A stretch of 64,000 nt of DNA from Hymenobacter telluris (GCF_017313265.1 NZ_JAFLQZ010000019.1:1-64000), one strand, 5' to 3'; counted from the first letter of the stretch, positions 33,091-41,846 are shown. Program-made: numbers and translations. Notes: a model not told the origin generated them from the letters alone.

Positions 33091-33122
33091 AAAAAATTAG
33101 CCCGACCTCAGGCCGGGCTAAT
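33091..33122 (-). terminator. Hairpin with T tract between antitoxin-like and Fic genes
   Basis: Stem ATTAGCCCG/CGGGCTAAT (33096-33104, 33114-33122), followed on the minus strand by six T. It would cut transcription between the upstream VbhA-like gene and fic, allowing more antitoxin than toxin. Confidence 0.7.
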
Positions 33123-33150
33123 GCAACTAAATACCTGAAAAGAAGCTGGA

Positions 33151-33408
33151 TTAGGCCACGTGCGCCAAGGCGTGCTCGAAGTTGTGCGCCTGCACCTGGC
33201 GCAGGTGCTCGTCGTGGCGGGCGCCCATGGTGGCCAAGTCAATCTGGCCGGCCACGTACTGCGCGTGCAGCTCGGCCAGCCATTCGGGCTCCTGGTAGGC
33301 GCCCTGGCTGCGGGTGATGCCCAGCGACTGGTTTACGATAAACTGCCGCTGCTCGCGGGTTTGTTCGCGGGGACCAAACTGCGGGGTGTGAGAAGCTTGC
33401 GTGTTCAT
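33151..33408 (-). CDS. VbhA-like antitoxin of the Fic protein
   Basis: An 85-residue protein. The middle part, NQSLGITRSQGAYQEPEWLA followed by ELHAQYVAGQI, matches the layout of VbhA-type antitoxins: a small three-helix protein with an inhibitory motif S/TxxxE(G/N), then a P-x-helix and a VxGxI ending. At the motif it reads ITRSQGA, so the inhibitory Glu appears to be replaced by Gln. Assignment is helped by position directly before fic. Confidence 0.68.
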   Translation of the reverse strand: MNTQASHTPQFGPREQTREQRQFIVNQSLGITRSQGAYQEPEWLAELHAQYVAGQIDLATMGARHDEHLRQVQAHNFEHALAHVA

Positions 33409-33449
33409 AAAAGACAGTACGTAAACGGCGAATGAGAGTACAAATTAAA

Positions 33450-33477
33450 CAAAAAACCCGGCATTATGGTGCCCGGG
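33450..33477 (-). terminator. Terminator after the coupling-protein gene
   Basis: On the minus strand a CCCGGGCA...TGCCGGG hairpin with one bulged base is followed by six T (plus-strand A run 33451-33456). It closes the mobilization transcript ending at 33485. Confidence 0.68.
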
Positions 33478-33484
33478 GCAGCTC

Positions 33485-35629
33485 TTAAAGCATGGGCTCA
33501 TTGTCGGGCATCTGACCCGGTTTGAGCGTGTTGGCATATTGCCCCACGATGCCGGCCACGTCTTCCCGAATGAGCTCAAAATTGGCTTGTATTACGGCTT
33601 GTAGCGCATTAACCGGGCCTGTCATCGGGCTGCTACCAGCTTGGCGAGCTGCGCGCCGCTGACTTAGCCAATCCTGCGGCGGCCCCTCCCCTGCCGGGGC
33701 CTCGGCCAGCACCGGCGACGGGCCGCCCTCGAAGGTGGCCAGCGGGTGCAGCGGGTACGAGCCGGGCGCCGCCTGGCGCTCCACCTTGCCCTGGAAAAAG
33801 GGCTGTTCGGTTTCCACAGTCTGCCCGATGAACTCGCCGGTTTCGAGCGTGATGGTATCCTGCAGGCGCACCAGGTTGCGCTCCTGCCAGCTCACGCTCT
33901 GGCTGGCGTTGCTGCCGGCGCCCCGGTTGCCGCCGCTCTGGCTGCGGCCCAGGCTGGCCGACACCATTTCCCGGTCTTCCTTGCCCACCAACTCCGAAAC
34001 AAACTTGGCCGTTTCCAGCGAGTTGACCTTGCCGAAAAATTGGTTGTTGAGGTTGCTCACCATCACCTGCATCTTGTCGCGGCCGTAGGCGTCAATCATC
34101 TGGCTCAAATCCTGGGTCATGTAAATCATGGCCACCTTGTTACTGCGAGCCGTGGCTGGTATCACCTCCAGGTTGGGCACGTAGATGGTCGCCGCCTCGT
34201 CGAGGAACACGTAGCTCGGGTGCTTGTGCTGCTGATTCATGAGCTTCAGCGCCACGGCCACGATGCAGCTGATGACCGGCGAGAAAGTTTCTTTCAGCGT
34301 AGGGTCGTTGCCCACCACCAGCACCTTGGGCGCCTGTGGGTCATTCAGCTCCAGGCTGAACCCCTCCCCTCTTGCCTCGTCGGGGGTGAGCACCCAGGCA
34401 ATTTCCGGGGAGTTGATGCGCGTAAGCACAATCTGCAGCGAAGCAATGACGCCGGCCACCTGCTTTTCGGCTCGCTGCTTCACGGCCGTGGTGATGGAGC
34501 GCACCATGTCGCCGCACTCGGGGTCGGTGTCGAGCATGCTCAGCACGTGGGTAAAGTCCGGGTGCAGGGCCGTGTTCACCACGTGGGGCAGCGTGCAGAA
34601 GGCGGGGAAGTTCTTCTTGTAAAACCAGATGATGGCCGTCAGAAATGCGTTGGCGCTGGTGTCGAAGAAGTCCATCTTTTTGATACTCTCCGGGTTCAGG
34701 TTGGCCATGATGGCGCGGGCGTACTCGTTGGCGTAGGCGACCACCGGCATCTTGTCGGCCCGCAGCGGATTGACCCGCTCGCTACGCTCCAGGTCCTTGA
34801 AGTTGATGATGTGCAGCTGCACCGCCGGGCGCCCCTCCCCTACTGCCGCAGCTTTGGCATCGGCCAGCACAAACGCTTTCTGCGCGGCCTCGGCCAGCAC
34901 CGGAAACTTAAAGTCGTAGATGAGCCCGGCAAAGCCTTTCTCAGTGAACTGCTCAATCAGGGGCTCCCCAATCGAGTAGGATTTGCCGGCCCCGGCCCCG
35001 CCGAGCACTAGCGTACCGCGAAAGGGGTTGGGGATATTTATCCAGCCGCCGTCCGTGGTGGCCAGGCTAAAGCCGTGCTCCGAGACCTGCTGCCGGCGCT
35101 CGGTGCGCAGCCCAAACCGCTCGGTTTTGTGCAGGGCCCGTGCGATACCTGCCACTAGGCCCGCGCCCAGCACGAGCAGAGCGGCTACGGGGTATAGCCA
35201 GGCAATCGCGCCAGCCGAAAACGACGCCAGCGCCAGCAACAACGCTCCGCCCACCAGGCCCACGCCGGCGGCTCCCAACTGGATGCGCCGAAGCTGCAGC
35301 TGCGTGGGCTGCCAGCGGCGCTGGCCGGGCCGGGCGGGCGGCGCTTTGAGCAGCAGCGCTAGCATCCCTCCCGCTACCAGCACCGTCGCGCGTACGACCA
35401 GGCCAATGCGTTGGTAAAAGCTTACCATCCCTGCCAGCAGGCGGCTCGTAATGGAAGCGCCCAGGCCAGCGCCCGGCAGGCCCGGTGCTACTGCTTCGGC
35501 CCTGAATGCTGGATGGGACAGCAGGTAGTACTCGCCGGCGGCCAGCAATACCAACAGTAGGCCGAAGGCCAGATACAGGCCGGTCAGGCGGTGGGTAGCC
35601 GGCTGCCGGGGGGCGCTCATCATGCTCAT
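33485..35629 (-). CDS. mobC: Type IV coupling protein (MobC/TraG/VirD4 type)
   Basis: A 714-residue inner-membrane ATPase. About four N-terminal hydrophobic segments (residues ~15-170) precede the motor domain: Walker A GGAGAGKSYSIGEPLIEQ, Walker B YVFLDEAATIYVP, and the sensor region IYMTQDLSQMIDAYG. It links the relaxosome to the mating channel. It forms a leftward cluster with the relaxase and BfmA-like genes. The C-terminal ~90 residues are variable, as usual. Confidence 0.92.
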   Translation of the reverse strand: MSMMSAPRQPATHRLTGLYLAFGLLLVLLAAGEYYLLSHPAFRAEAVAPGLPGAGLGASITSRLLAGMVSFYQRIGLVVRATVLVAGGMLALLLKAPPARPGQRRWQPTQLQLRRIQLGAAGVGLVGGALLLALASFSAGAIAWLYPVAALLVLGAGLVAGIARALHKTERFGLRTERRQQVSEHGFSLATTDGGWINIPNPFRGTLVLGGAGAGKSYSIGEPLIEQFTEKGFAGLIYDFKFPVLAEAAQKAFVLADAKAAAVGEGRPAVQLHIINFKDLERSERVNPLRADKMPVVAYANEYARAIMANLNPESIKKMDFFDTSANAFLTAIIWFYKKNFPAFCTLPHVVNTALHPDFTHVLSMLDTDPECGDMVRSITTAVKQRAEKQVAGVIASLQIVLTRINSPEIAWVLTPDEARGEGFSLELNDPQAPKVLVVGNDPTLKETFSPVISCIVAVALKLMNQQHKHPSYVFLDEAATIYVPNLEVIPATARSNKVAMIYMTQDLSQMIDAYGRDKMQVMVSNLNNQFFGKVNSLETAKFVSELVGKEDREMVSASLGRSQSGGNRGAGSNASQSVSWQERNLVRLQDTITLETGEFIGQTVETEQPFFQGKVERQAAPGSYPLHPLATFEGGPSPVLAEAPAGEGPPQDWLSQRRAARQAGSSPMTGPVNALQAVIQANFELIREDVAGIVGQYANTLKPGQMPDNEPML

Positions 35630-35663
35630 GAGATAATGGAATGAAATGGTTCGCTAATCGGGG

Positions 35664-36689
35664 TTACAGCTCGGGTTCCCATTGGCGGCGCCCGCGCTGC
35701 TCGCCGATGTCCTGGGTGGCCACGCGGTCGGGGCCGCTGGTGGCGCGCAGGGCCTGCTGAAAGCTGTGCAGGGCTTGGCGCACCTGGTGGCCGGTTTGGT
35801 CACGGGCGGGCTCCTCGCGTCCGGTGGCCAGCAGGTGATAGGCATTGTCCAACGGCTGCCCCTGCCGCGCGCGTCCCTCCAGCCGGCGGAGCCGGTCATA
35901 GAAAATGCGGTCGTAGCCCCGCCCCTGCGCGATGCGCTGCACCCGTGCCACATCCAGCCGCTGGCTTGGGTCCGCCTGCCGGTTTAGCTGCTCAACGCGC
36001 TCGGCAATCCGGGCATTTCGTTGGGGGTTGGGTTCCGGGATGGCCGGGGCTGGCCTTCGGCTGGGAGCCGGGCCTTGGTACTGGAACTGGCGCTCGAATA
36101 GCACCCGTGCCTCTTCCTGCCAGTCACGCAGGCTGAACCGGCTAACCCGCCCGCCGGGGTTCAGGGTGACGCGCTGCGCTCTATCGCGGGCCGAAACAAC
36201 CACGTGGATGTGGGCTTGCAGACCGGGCCGCGCCTGCCCCGGCCGGGCTTCCCCTGCTCGCACGGCCGCGTCAGTGCCGCGGTGGGTGCGCTCGTGGTGA
36301 ATGATGGCTCCCCACACCAGGTCATCTTTCCCCACGGCCCCGCCGCCCTTCAGCCGAAAACCAGCAGCATACGCTGTCATTACATCCCGGGTATAGGCGC
36401 GCAGCTTCGCTTCGTCACCCCCGCCGATGTGGGCCAATTCTTCCGGGCTCGGGGAAAGCACCAAGGAGTAAAACTTGGCTTCTCCTGCCCGCAGTCCTTT
36501 CACGTTGCCATCCAGGGAAGCCAGCACTGCTTCTCGGTCCAGCAGGTCTTGCTCGCCATCAAAGAAGCGCGCATGTTCACCCTTCTGCTTGGCCTCGTGA
36601 GTCAGGTAATTCAATACCTGGGCTGCACTCCCCTGGTTATTGTAGGCCTTTTCACCGTTCGTTTTTGGATTAATAAGCTTGGCATGCAT
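35664..36689 (-). CDS. mobB: MobB-type relaxase (DUF5712)
   Basis: A 341-residue protein beginning MHAKLINPKTNGEKAYNNQG, with LNYLTHEAKQKG and the His pattern IIHHERTHRG and AHIHVVVSARD (HxH metal ligands of relaxases). Bacteroidota MobB/DUF5712 proteins nick oriT and lead the strand into the recipient. It lies between the BfmA-like accessory protein (15 bp upstream) and the coupling protein (34 bp downstream). The nick site should lie in the non-coding region 37203-37896. Confidence 0.88.
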   Translation of the reverse strand: MHAKLINPKTNGEKAYNNQGSAAQVLNYLTHEAKQKGEHARFFDGEQDLLDREAVLASLDGNVKGLRAGEAKFYSLVLSPSPEELAHIGGGDEAKLRAYTRDVMTAYAAGFRLKGGGAVGKDDLVWGAIIHHERTHRGTDAAVRAGEARPGQARPGLQAHIHVVVSARDRAQRVTLNPGGRVSRFSLRDWQEEARVLFERQFQYQGPAPSRRPAPAIPEPNPQRNARIAERVEQLNRQADPSQRLDVARVQRIAQGRGYDRIFYDRLRRLEGRARQGQPLDNAYHLLATGREEPARDQTGHQVRQALHSFQQALRATSGPDRVATQDIGEQRGRRQWEPEL

Positions 36690-36704
36690 GGCAAAAACTC
36701 TGAA

Positions 36705-37181
36705 TTAGCGCGTTTTCTTAAGCGCTTTAATGTCCAAAGCAGCTACCCCAGCAGCTACGGCTTCAGCAATGCGTGCTTGGTTTTTCTGCTGTATTTTGTG
36801 CAGAGACTCCCCGCCTTCCGGGGCCAATAAATTCTCTACGACGCGCAGCGTTTGCTCCTGCACTGCCTGCTGCCGCAGCTGAAAGCGCAGCATTTCCAGC
36901 AGTAGCCCCCGCTCCTGCTCCTGCAGGTAAGAAAAAACCCGGTCGCCAAGCCGCTTCACCTCGGCCATGATGAGCTGCCCTTCCCGAGCCTGTGACTCCA
37001 CCGGGTTTAAGCCGCGTTCCGCGAAGTAGCGAATGGCCGCATCCGCGTACTCGGTGCGGGTTACACCTAACCGCGCGGACTCCGCGCCTACCATGCGGTG
37101 TGTCGGCCCACTCACCGTAAGGTGCTTCACGGCGGAGCTGTTGCTGGGCTGGGGTGATGTATTCTGTGGCTGGTCCTGCAT
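36705..37181 (-). CDS. BfmA/BtgA-like mobilization accessory protein
   Basis: A 158-residue protein. The N-terminal part shows a ribbon-helix-helix-like segment, LTVSGPTHRMVGAESARLGV, then TRTEYADAAIRYFAERGLNP, as in BfmA/BtgA proteins of Bacteroidota. A long helical C-terminus follows. It probably binds oriT as part of the relaxosome. The start was set at the ATG MQDQPQ. The frame opens at a TTG seven codons earlier. Confidence 0.82.
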   Translation of the reverse strand: MQDQPQNTSPQPSNSSAVKHLTVSGPTHRMVGAESARLGVTRTEYADAAIRYFAERGLNPVESQAREGQLIMAEVKRLGDRVFSYLQEQERGLLLEMLRFQLRQQAVQEQTLRVVENLLAPEGGESLHKIQQKNQARIAEAVAAGVAALDIKALKKTR

Positions 37182-37262
37182 ACCACTGATTTTAATGTTC
37201 AACTATTGACAGTCAGCGCTTTAGCTTACCAGGTTAACAAATATCAACTCTGTTGATGCTTA

Positions 37263-37303
37263 ACCACCATTTAGTCAGCGCGTTAGCGATGTTAAATGGT
37301 GGT
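37263..37303. repeat. 11-bp inverted repeat, candidate oriT dyad
   Basis: ACCACCATTTA (37263-37273) and TAAATGGTGGT (37293-37303) surround a 19-bp spacer, 82 bp upstream of the mobilization operon start. Position and form suit a relaxase recognition hairpin. No nick consensus could be assigned. Confidence 0.55.
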
Positions 37304-37309
37304 CTTCTT

Positions 37310-37400
37310 GCTAACTACCCTAAGGCCCCCTGGCTAACTACCCTAAGGCCCCCTGGCTAACTACCCTAAGGCCCCCTGGCTAACTACCCTAAGGCCCCTG
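37310..37400. repeat. Four tandem 23-bp direct repeats
   Basis: The unit begins GCTAACTACCCTAAGG and ends CCCCCTG. The copies lie at 37310-37332, 37333-37355, 37356-37378 and 37379-37400 (the last one base shorter). Perfect, spacer-free repeats between mob and par genes suggest iterons, a centromere (parS) or relaxosome-binding sites. Confidence 0.88.
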
Positions 37401-37896
37401 GCCCAGCAGCATCCCGCCACGAACGGTCTACCTACAGTGCCCCCCTTTGTCACCGCCTCATGGCACCAAGGCTTGAACGCCTACTGCATTCTACTTAGGG
37501 GAGTGTCAGCAGGGAAGGGAATACCTAGAGAGCATCAGGAAAGATTTTTTATTTCTTAGGAAACAAGTATCCTCAAAAAGCGGAACCCTGTATCCTGGCT
37601 GCTTTACGCCTCGTAATCCGCTTTGTTTCTTAGGATTTTAGGAAATAAGTTTCTTGAGAACTTTTGCAGAATGTTTACCGAGCAATTTGTTTCTAACTTT
37701 ACTAAGCACATTTTATACTTATTTTCTAAGAAACAAGAAAAACAGGAAACAACAACTGCAATTTCCTAGTAATATACTTGCTTTATTTTCCAGGAAATAA
37801 AAAAATAAGTTTACAAGTAACTTTGAAAATCGAGAAACAAGTTGCTTATTTTGCAAGCTGCTTCTCCTGTGGCTTTCCCATTAGTTCCCCTGCCCT
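37401..37896. other. AT-rich repeat-dense region, candidate origin or partition site
   Basis: From about 37540 the base composition drops sharply in GC compared with the rest of the window. A motif close to GGAAA(T/C)AAGT or AGAAACAAG recurs on both strands: 37559-37568, 37641-37650, 37730-37739, 37793-37800, 37833-37842, and inverted near 37718-37731. There is no coding frame of interest. Such a region directly before parA suits a plasmid origin or a ParB-type binding locus. Confidence 0.65.
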
Positions 37897-38625
37897 ATGA
37901 AAATCATTTGCGTTGCCAACCAAAAGGGTGGCATTGGTAAGAGTACTCTTATCACTGTGCTAGCGGGTGCGCTGGCCGCCGACTACGGCTACCGCGTGCT
38001 GGTGGTCGACGCGGACTCGCAGCAGACGCTGGCGGGTGTGCGCCTCACCAACGACCAGCCGAGCGTTGAGTTGGAGCGTGAAGCCGGTACGTTGGCCGAG
38101 CCGGCCTTTCCCTATGCCCTGGAATCGGTCGGCATGGGCCAGGTGTATGACCGGCTCGACGAAATCAGCGATGACTACGACGTGGTGTTCATCGACGTGC
38201 CGGGCCGCTCGGACGACACGGCCATGATTGACGTGCTCAGCGGCGCCAACGTGGTGCTCGTGCCGGTAGGGGCATCAGATGCCGAACGGCTGGCTACGAT
38301 TTCCTTTATGCAGCTGCTGCAGGAGATTTCCCGGCTCTCGCGGGAGCAGGGGCTGGACTTCCAGTTCTTCGGCGTGCATTCGCACCGTACCAATCTGAAG
38401 GAGGAAAAGGACATGGACGAATTCACCGATGCTCTGGGGCTGCCGCGCCTGCAGGCCTCCCTGCGCCAGCTGGGCTGCTACAAGCGTCTGTCCACCCGCT
38501 ACAGCTACCTCAATCCGGCCTACCGCCGGGCGGTGGGGGCGGATGCTTCGGTGGAAGCCGAGGTAAGGGCCCTTTGTGATGAACTGATTGCCCGCGCTGG
38601 GCTCACCGCTGAACTCGTATCGTAA
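37897..38625 (+). CDS. parA: ParA-family partition ATPase
   Basis: A 242-residue ATPase: deviant Walker A NQKGGIGKSTLITVLAGALA (signature Lys in KGGIGKST), the D of VLVVDADSQQTLA, and VVFIDVPGRSDD (Walker B-like). It drives segregation of the replicon with a small centromere-binding partner. The next gene overlaps its stop by one base (TAATG) and is the probable partner. No N-terminal DNA-binding extension, so it belongs to the small ParA type. Confidence 0.93.
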   Translation: MKIICVANQKGGIGKSTLITVLAGALAADYGYRVLVVDADSQQTLAGVRLTNDQPSVELEREAGTLAEPAFPYALESVGMGQVYDRLDEISDDYDVVFIDVPGRSDDTAMIDVLSGANVVLVPVGASDAERLATISFMQLLQEISRLSREQGLDFQFFGVHSHRTNLKEEKDMDEFTDALGLPRLQASLRQLGCYKRLSTRYSYLNPAYRRAVGADASVEAEVRALCDELIARAGLTAELVS

Positions 38626-39104
38626 TGGCCAAAATTCAACGCCTGAAAATCTCGACTGACGAGAAAATGTCCATGCTGCGCGGGCAGCCCGGGCACATGC
38701 CGGCCGCGCCCGTAGCAGCCGAGCCCGCCACGGGAACTGCACCAGCTCCTGAGCCCACGCCTGTACCATCACCTGAACCAGCCCCAGTAGCGCCGCCGGT
38801 GGTAGAGGCCGCGGCTCAAGCGCCGGTTGCTGCGGTAGCAACTCCTAAGCCAACTGCTCCAGCAACGCAGGCAGTAAAGCGGGGTAGGGGTAGACCGCCA
38901 AAAGTAGAATCACCTGCTACCGAAGCGGCTCCATCCGGGCTGCAGCCGTCGCTGATTCGCCTGGAAGGGGAGACGCAACGAGCCGCCTTGGCCTACATCC
39001 ACGAGGAATTGATGCTACACAGCCGCCGCGTCTATCTAAAAGAACTGGTGGATGAAGCGGTAAACTATTACTTGCAGCACGGACCTCCGGCCAAGGGTAA
39101 ATAG
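38625..39104 (+). CDS. ParA partner, putative centromere-binding protein
   Basis: A 159-residue protein. It has a short basic N-terminus, a Pro/Ala/Glu-rich linker (residues ~25-80), an AT-hook-like RGRGRPPK, and a C-terminal segment LAYIHEELMLHSRRVYLKEL with VDEAVNYYLQHG that looks like a ribbon-helix-helix fold. The translational coupling to parA and DNA-binding features suggest the ParG/ParB role. No family match by motif alone. Confidence 0.72.
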   Translation: MAKIQRLKISTDEKMSMLRGQPGHMPAAPVAAEPATGTAPAPEPTPVPSPEPAPVAPPVVEAAAQAPVAAVATPKPTAPATQAVKRGRGRPPKVESPATEAAPSGLQPSLIRLEGETQRAALAYIHEELMLHSRRVYLKELVDEAVNYYLQHGPPAKGK

Positions 39105-39134
39105 GGGAATCCATATTAAGCAATTCCATTTGCT

Positions 39135-40145
39135 ATGCTAACAGCAATTCCCAACCCCGATGACTACAAAAATGTGGGCATTGAATGCTTAGTGCAAGCA
39201 TACAAAAGCATCTTTTCCGTCGATAACGGTGAGATGCGCCATGGTGTAGAAAGAGGACAAATCTGGAAGTATAATGAAATCGTTCTAAGAACTTCAATTG
39301 TCCTAATACACCAGGGGATAGAATTGCTCCTTAAGTCAGAAGTAGCTAAAAAGTCACCACTACTTCTGATAGACCAGAGGAGGGGTGAGTGGAAAACGCT
39401 GCCTAACAGCGGAGATGAAAGCTTCACAGACCTCTATACAATCGGAGGAAACGACTTGCTTAGAACCTTCTATGCCTGTATTCCGGCCAATTCAATAAGT
39501 GAGGATTTCATAACCCATTTCGAAGACGTCAGGGTCAAAAGAAACAAAATCGTCCACAGCATTGGCGGAGAAGAAATCTCCCCGGAAGATGTGCTAAAGC
39601 TGATTTTATGGACCTTCACCTTTCTACTGGGCCCCGACAGCTTTTGGGAGTCTGTGCTTGATAAGTTCTATAATCATCCCGGTCATGAAGTAGGTGATGA
39701 AGAACTTGAGTTTGAAGAAATTCAACAATATATCCACTTAGTCTACTTAGAAGGCATACTCGGAAAAGGCGAGCTTAATAACCACTTCAAGGTCGACCTA
39801 AAAGCCAGAAGATACTACTGTCCAACTTGTACTGCTGGAGGAGGCGTTTTAGTCAAAGGGGATGATAGTGTAGAAGAATACCCTTCAGGAAAATGGGCAT
39901 TCCTATCTCCAAATGCACCTGATTCAACTGGTCTGGAGTGTTTGGTGTGTCGGGAGAGTTTTGATATCGAAAGAAAAGACTGCAATCCAACAGAAGGCGA
40001 ACCATGCAAAGGCAACGTAATCTATTTGGATGAACCAGGAGAGACCGACGAAGATACCGGCGAGGTGTACGAAGAGGACTCTTTCATATGCCTGACGTGT
40101 ATGCGAGACCAGCACAAGGATAAGCACCAGGTTGCTATTGAATAG
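39135..40145 (+). CDS. HEPN-like protein with C-terminal zinc ribbons
   Basis: A 336-residue protein with visibly lower GC than its neighbours. Residues ~45-170 are helical and carry VRVKRNKIVHSIGG, an Rx4H motif (Arg136-His141) typical of HEPN nucleases. Cysteine pairs follow at residues ~229 (CPTC), ~269 (CLVC) and ~319 (CLTC), with a single-Cys pair between, giving a zinc-ribbon-like tail. HEPN proteins often cleave RNA in toxin-antitoxin or defence systems. No partner toxin or antitoxin of known family adjoins it. The rare-codon, AT-rich composition points to recent transfer. Confidence 0.6.
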   Translation: MLTAIPNPDDYKNVGIECLVQAYKSIFSVDNGEMRHGVERGQIWKYNEIVLRTSIVLIHQGIELLLKSEVAKKSPLLLIDQRRGEWKTLPNSGDESFTDLYTIGGNDLLRTFYACIPANSISEDFITHFEDVRVKRNKIVHSIGGEEISPEDVLKLILWTFTFLLGPDSFWESVLDKFYNHPGHEVGDEELEFEEIQQYIHLVYLEGILGKGELNNHFKVDLKARRYYCPTCTAGGGVLVKGDDSVEEYPSGKWAFLSPNAPDSTGLECLVCRESFDIERKDCNPTEGEPCKGNVIYLDEPGETDEDTGEVYEEDSFICLTCMRDQHKDKHQVAIE

Positions 40146-40431
40146 GACTCTGACTTACGCTGACCTTAACTGCCTGCACTTCAGCCAAAACCACAGCAAA
40201 GACATCTACAACAGGCTCGTCCAATAAATCTGCTACGCGCAGCATCTCAGCCACGGTAAGGGTGGACGGGTCGGCCTCGCGCTGCTTAATGGTTCGGTAA
40301 GTCATACGAAGGTGCTCCATCAATTCGCGCTCGGTAAACTGGTAGCGGCCGTTCCGAAGCAGGTCAGTGAATCGCCTTGGCGCGGATGGCTCCATAGGGC
40401 TATTGGGCGGTAGGGAAGGGGTATTAGGCAT
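40135..40431 (-). CDS. Small helix-turn-helix protein
   Basis: A 98-residue protein; RFTDLLRNGRYQFTERELME, HLRMTYRTIKQREADPSTL and TVAEMLRVADLLDEPVVDVF form a Cro/C1-like HTH with a short hydrophobic C-terminus. It overlaps the 3' end of the HEPN-like gene by 11 bp, converging with it. Start set at MPNTPSL. Confidence 0.7.
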   Translation of the reverse strand: MPNTPSLPPNSPMEPSAPRRFTDLLRNGRYQFTERELMEHLRMTYRTIKQREADPSTLTVAEMLRVADLLDEPVVDVFAVVLAEVQAVKVSVSQSPIQ

Positions 40432-40532
40432 GATGGTGTTCCCTTTATATGAGAAAGTAATGAATGGTGGCGCGCGGGTACCCCACCGCCCCCGGCCCTG
40501 CTCGGTACTGAGCGGGGCAACAAGGCCATGGA

Positions 40533-41846
40533 CTATTCGGGCACCTGTTCCAAAGCCGCGAAGTGCGGGTTCTGCCGTGCCTCCTCGGCCAAGGTGTGTT
40601 CCTCCCATTCCGCTATCTGTCGCATTATATTGGTCAGCCAGCGGCCTAGCCGGGCGGGGTCTGCCTCGGCCAGAATTCGGGCTGTAGCGGTGCGGCGTTG
40701 TTCGTCGGTGAAAGCGGGGTGCTCCATGAGCCGCGTAAGCTCGATGCGCTGCGTGGATACCACGACAGTCGTGAGCGTGGGCAGCGTTTCCTGTCCCAAA
40801 GCAACCAGGGGCAAGGAGGGTAGGGACGGACGGGGCAGCACGGCGCCGGTATTAACGGGCTGCGCAGTAGCGGGGGCATCTTCGGGCTCGTTGTTTACCT
40901 CCAAGGCCGCGGGGCTTGCGCTGGGCGGGGTTGGCTCCGGGGCGCTGGGCTCGTTATCATCGCCGCCCGCGGTGCCTAGGATAAACTCAGCGGCCCGCTG
41001 GGCACGGCTCGCGGCCTGCACCACCAGCTTTTTATCGCCGCGCAGCTGCTCCAGCCAAAACTGCAGGTAGGCCGCGGTATTTTCCAGCGTCGCACTAGGG
41101 TCCAGCCCCGCATGGCCACACAGGAAAGCGGCACCCATCTCGGCCGTCAGTTCCTCGCGGGCGTAGCCGGCCCGGCCGCTCGGGCGCAGAGCCTCGGCCA
41201 GGTCGGGCCGGTCCAGGCGGCTGGCGTGGCCGGTGGCGTGGGTCAGTTCGTGGAACAGGGTCGAATAATAGGCCTCGCCGCTGATAAAGGTTTCCGGGCG
41301 GGGAACATTCACAAAGTCGGGGCCGGGGGCGTAGTAGGCCTGCGCGCCGCCGTGCTCGATGCGGGGGCAGGTAGCCCAAGTCGATACCAGGGCTTCGGCG
41401 GCTGCCAAGGGCTCGTGGTTCCGGTCTTGGGGCTGCTCGGGCAGAACAATGTCCACCCCTTCGACGTCATCCACCGAAAAGACGGTGTAGTACTTAATAA
41501 AGGGGGTTTTCTCCTCTTCACCGGTTTGCTTGTCCGTACGGGTCGTGACGTTGTAGTAAATCACGGGCATGCCTTTGGCCCCTTTGCGGATGTTGCCGCC
41601 CAACTCCTTTGCCTGCCGAAACGTGAGAAAAAACGGCGTACCGCCTACCAGGTGCAGCAAAAAGGCATTGATGCCGGTATAGGCCCGCCCGCTGACGTAG
41701 TTGCGGGGCAAACCGTAGGCGGCGTGCCAGGGCTTGCGCCAGGCAATCTGGCCCGCTTCAAGGGCTGCAATCACCCGGTCGGTAACAATCTGGTACACGT
41801 CGGGGCGGGTGGTCGTTTGGGCGGCGGTGCTGGTTTGCATTTTCAT
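40533..41846 (-). CDS. ardC: ArdC-type antirestriction protein
   Basis: A 437-residue protein. The N-terminal ssDNA-binding domain (ArdC-N, residues ~15-130) includes VYQIVTDRVIAALEAGQIAW, KPWHAAYGLPRNYVSGRAYT and GGTPFFLTFRQAKELGG. The zincin-like peptidase part shows YYSTLFHELTHATGHASRL (HExxH). A Pro/Ala-rich low-complexity C-terminus follows. ArdC proteins protect incoming conjugative DNA from restriction. Consistent with a transfer element. Confidence 0.92.
   Translation of the reverse strand: MKMQTSTAAQTTTRPDVYQIVTDRVIAALEAGQIAWRKPWHAAYGLPRNYVSGRAYTGINAFLLHLVGGTPFFLTFRQAKELGGNIRKGAKGMPVIYYNVTTRTDKQTGEEEKTPFIKYYTVFSVDDVEGVDIVLPEQPQDRNHEPLAAAEALVSTWATCPRIEHGGAQAYYAPGPDFVNVPRPETFISGEAYYSTLFHELTHATGHASRLDRPDLAEALRPSGRAGYAREELTAEMGAAFLCGHAGLDPSATLENTAAYLQFWLEQLRGDKKLVVQAASRAQRAAEFILGTAGGDDNEPSAPEPTPPSASPAALEVNNEPEDAPATAQPVNTGAVLPRPSLPSLPLVALGQETLPTLTTVVVSTQRIELTRLMEHPAFTDEQRRTATARILAEADPARLGRWLTNIMRQIAEWEEHTLAEEARQNPHFAALEQVPE

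Noticed and set aside
37310..37400. CRISPR array
   Set aside because: Repeats are directly adjacent with no spacers, and no cas genes are present.
38700..38900. Secreted or TonB-like protein because of the Pro-rich stretch
   Set aside because: No signal peptide or membrane helix. An AT-hook-like motif and parA coupling point to a cytosolic DNA-binding protein.
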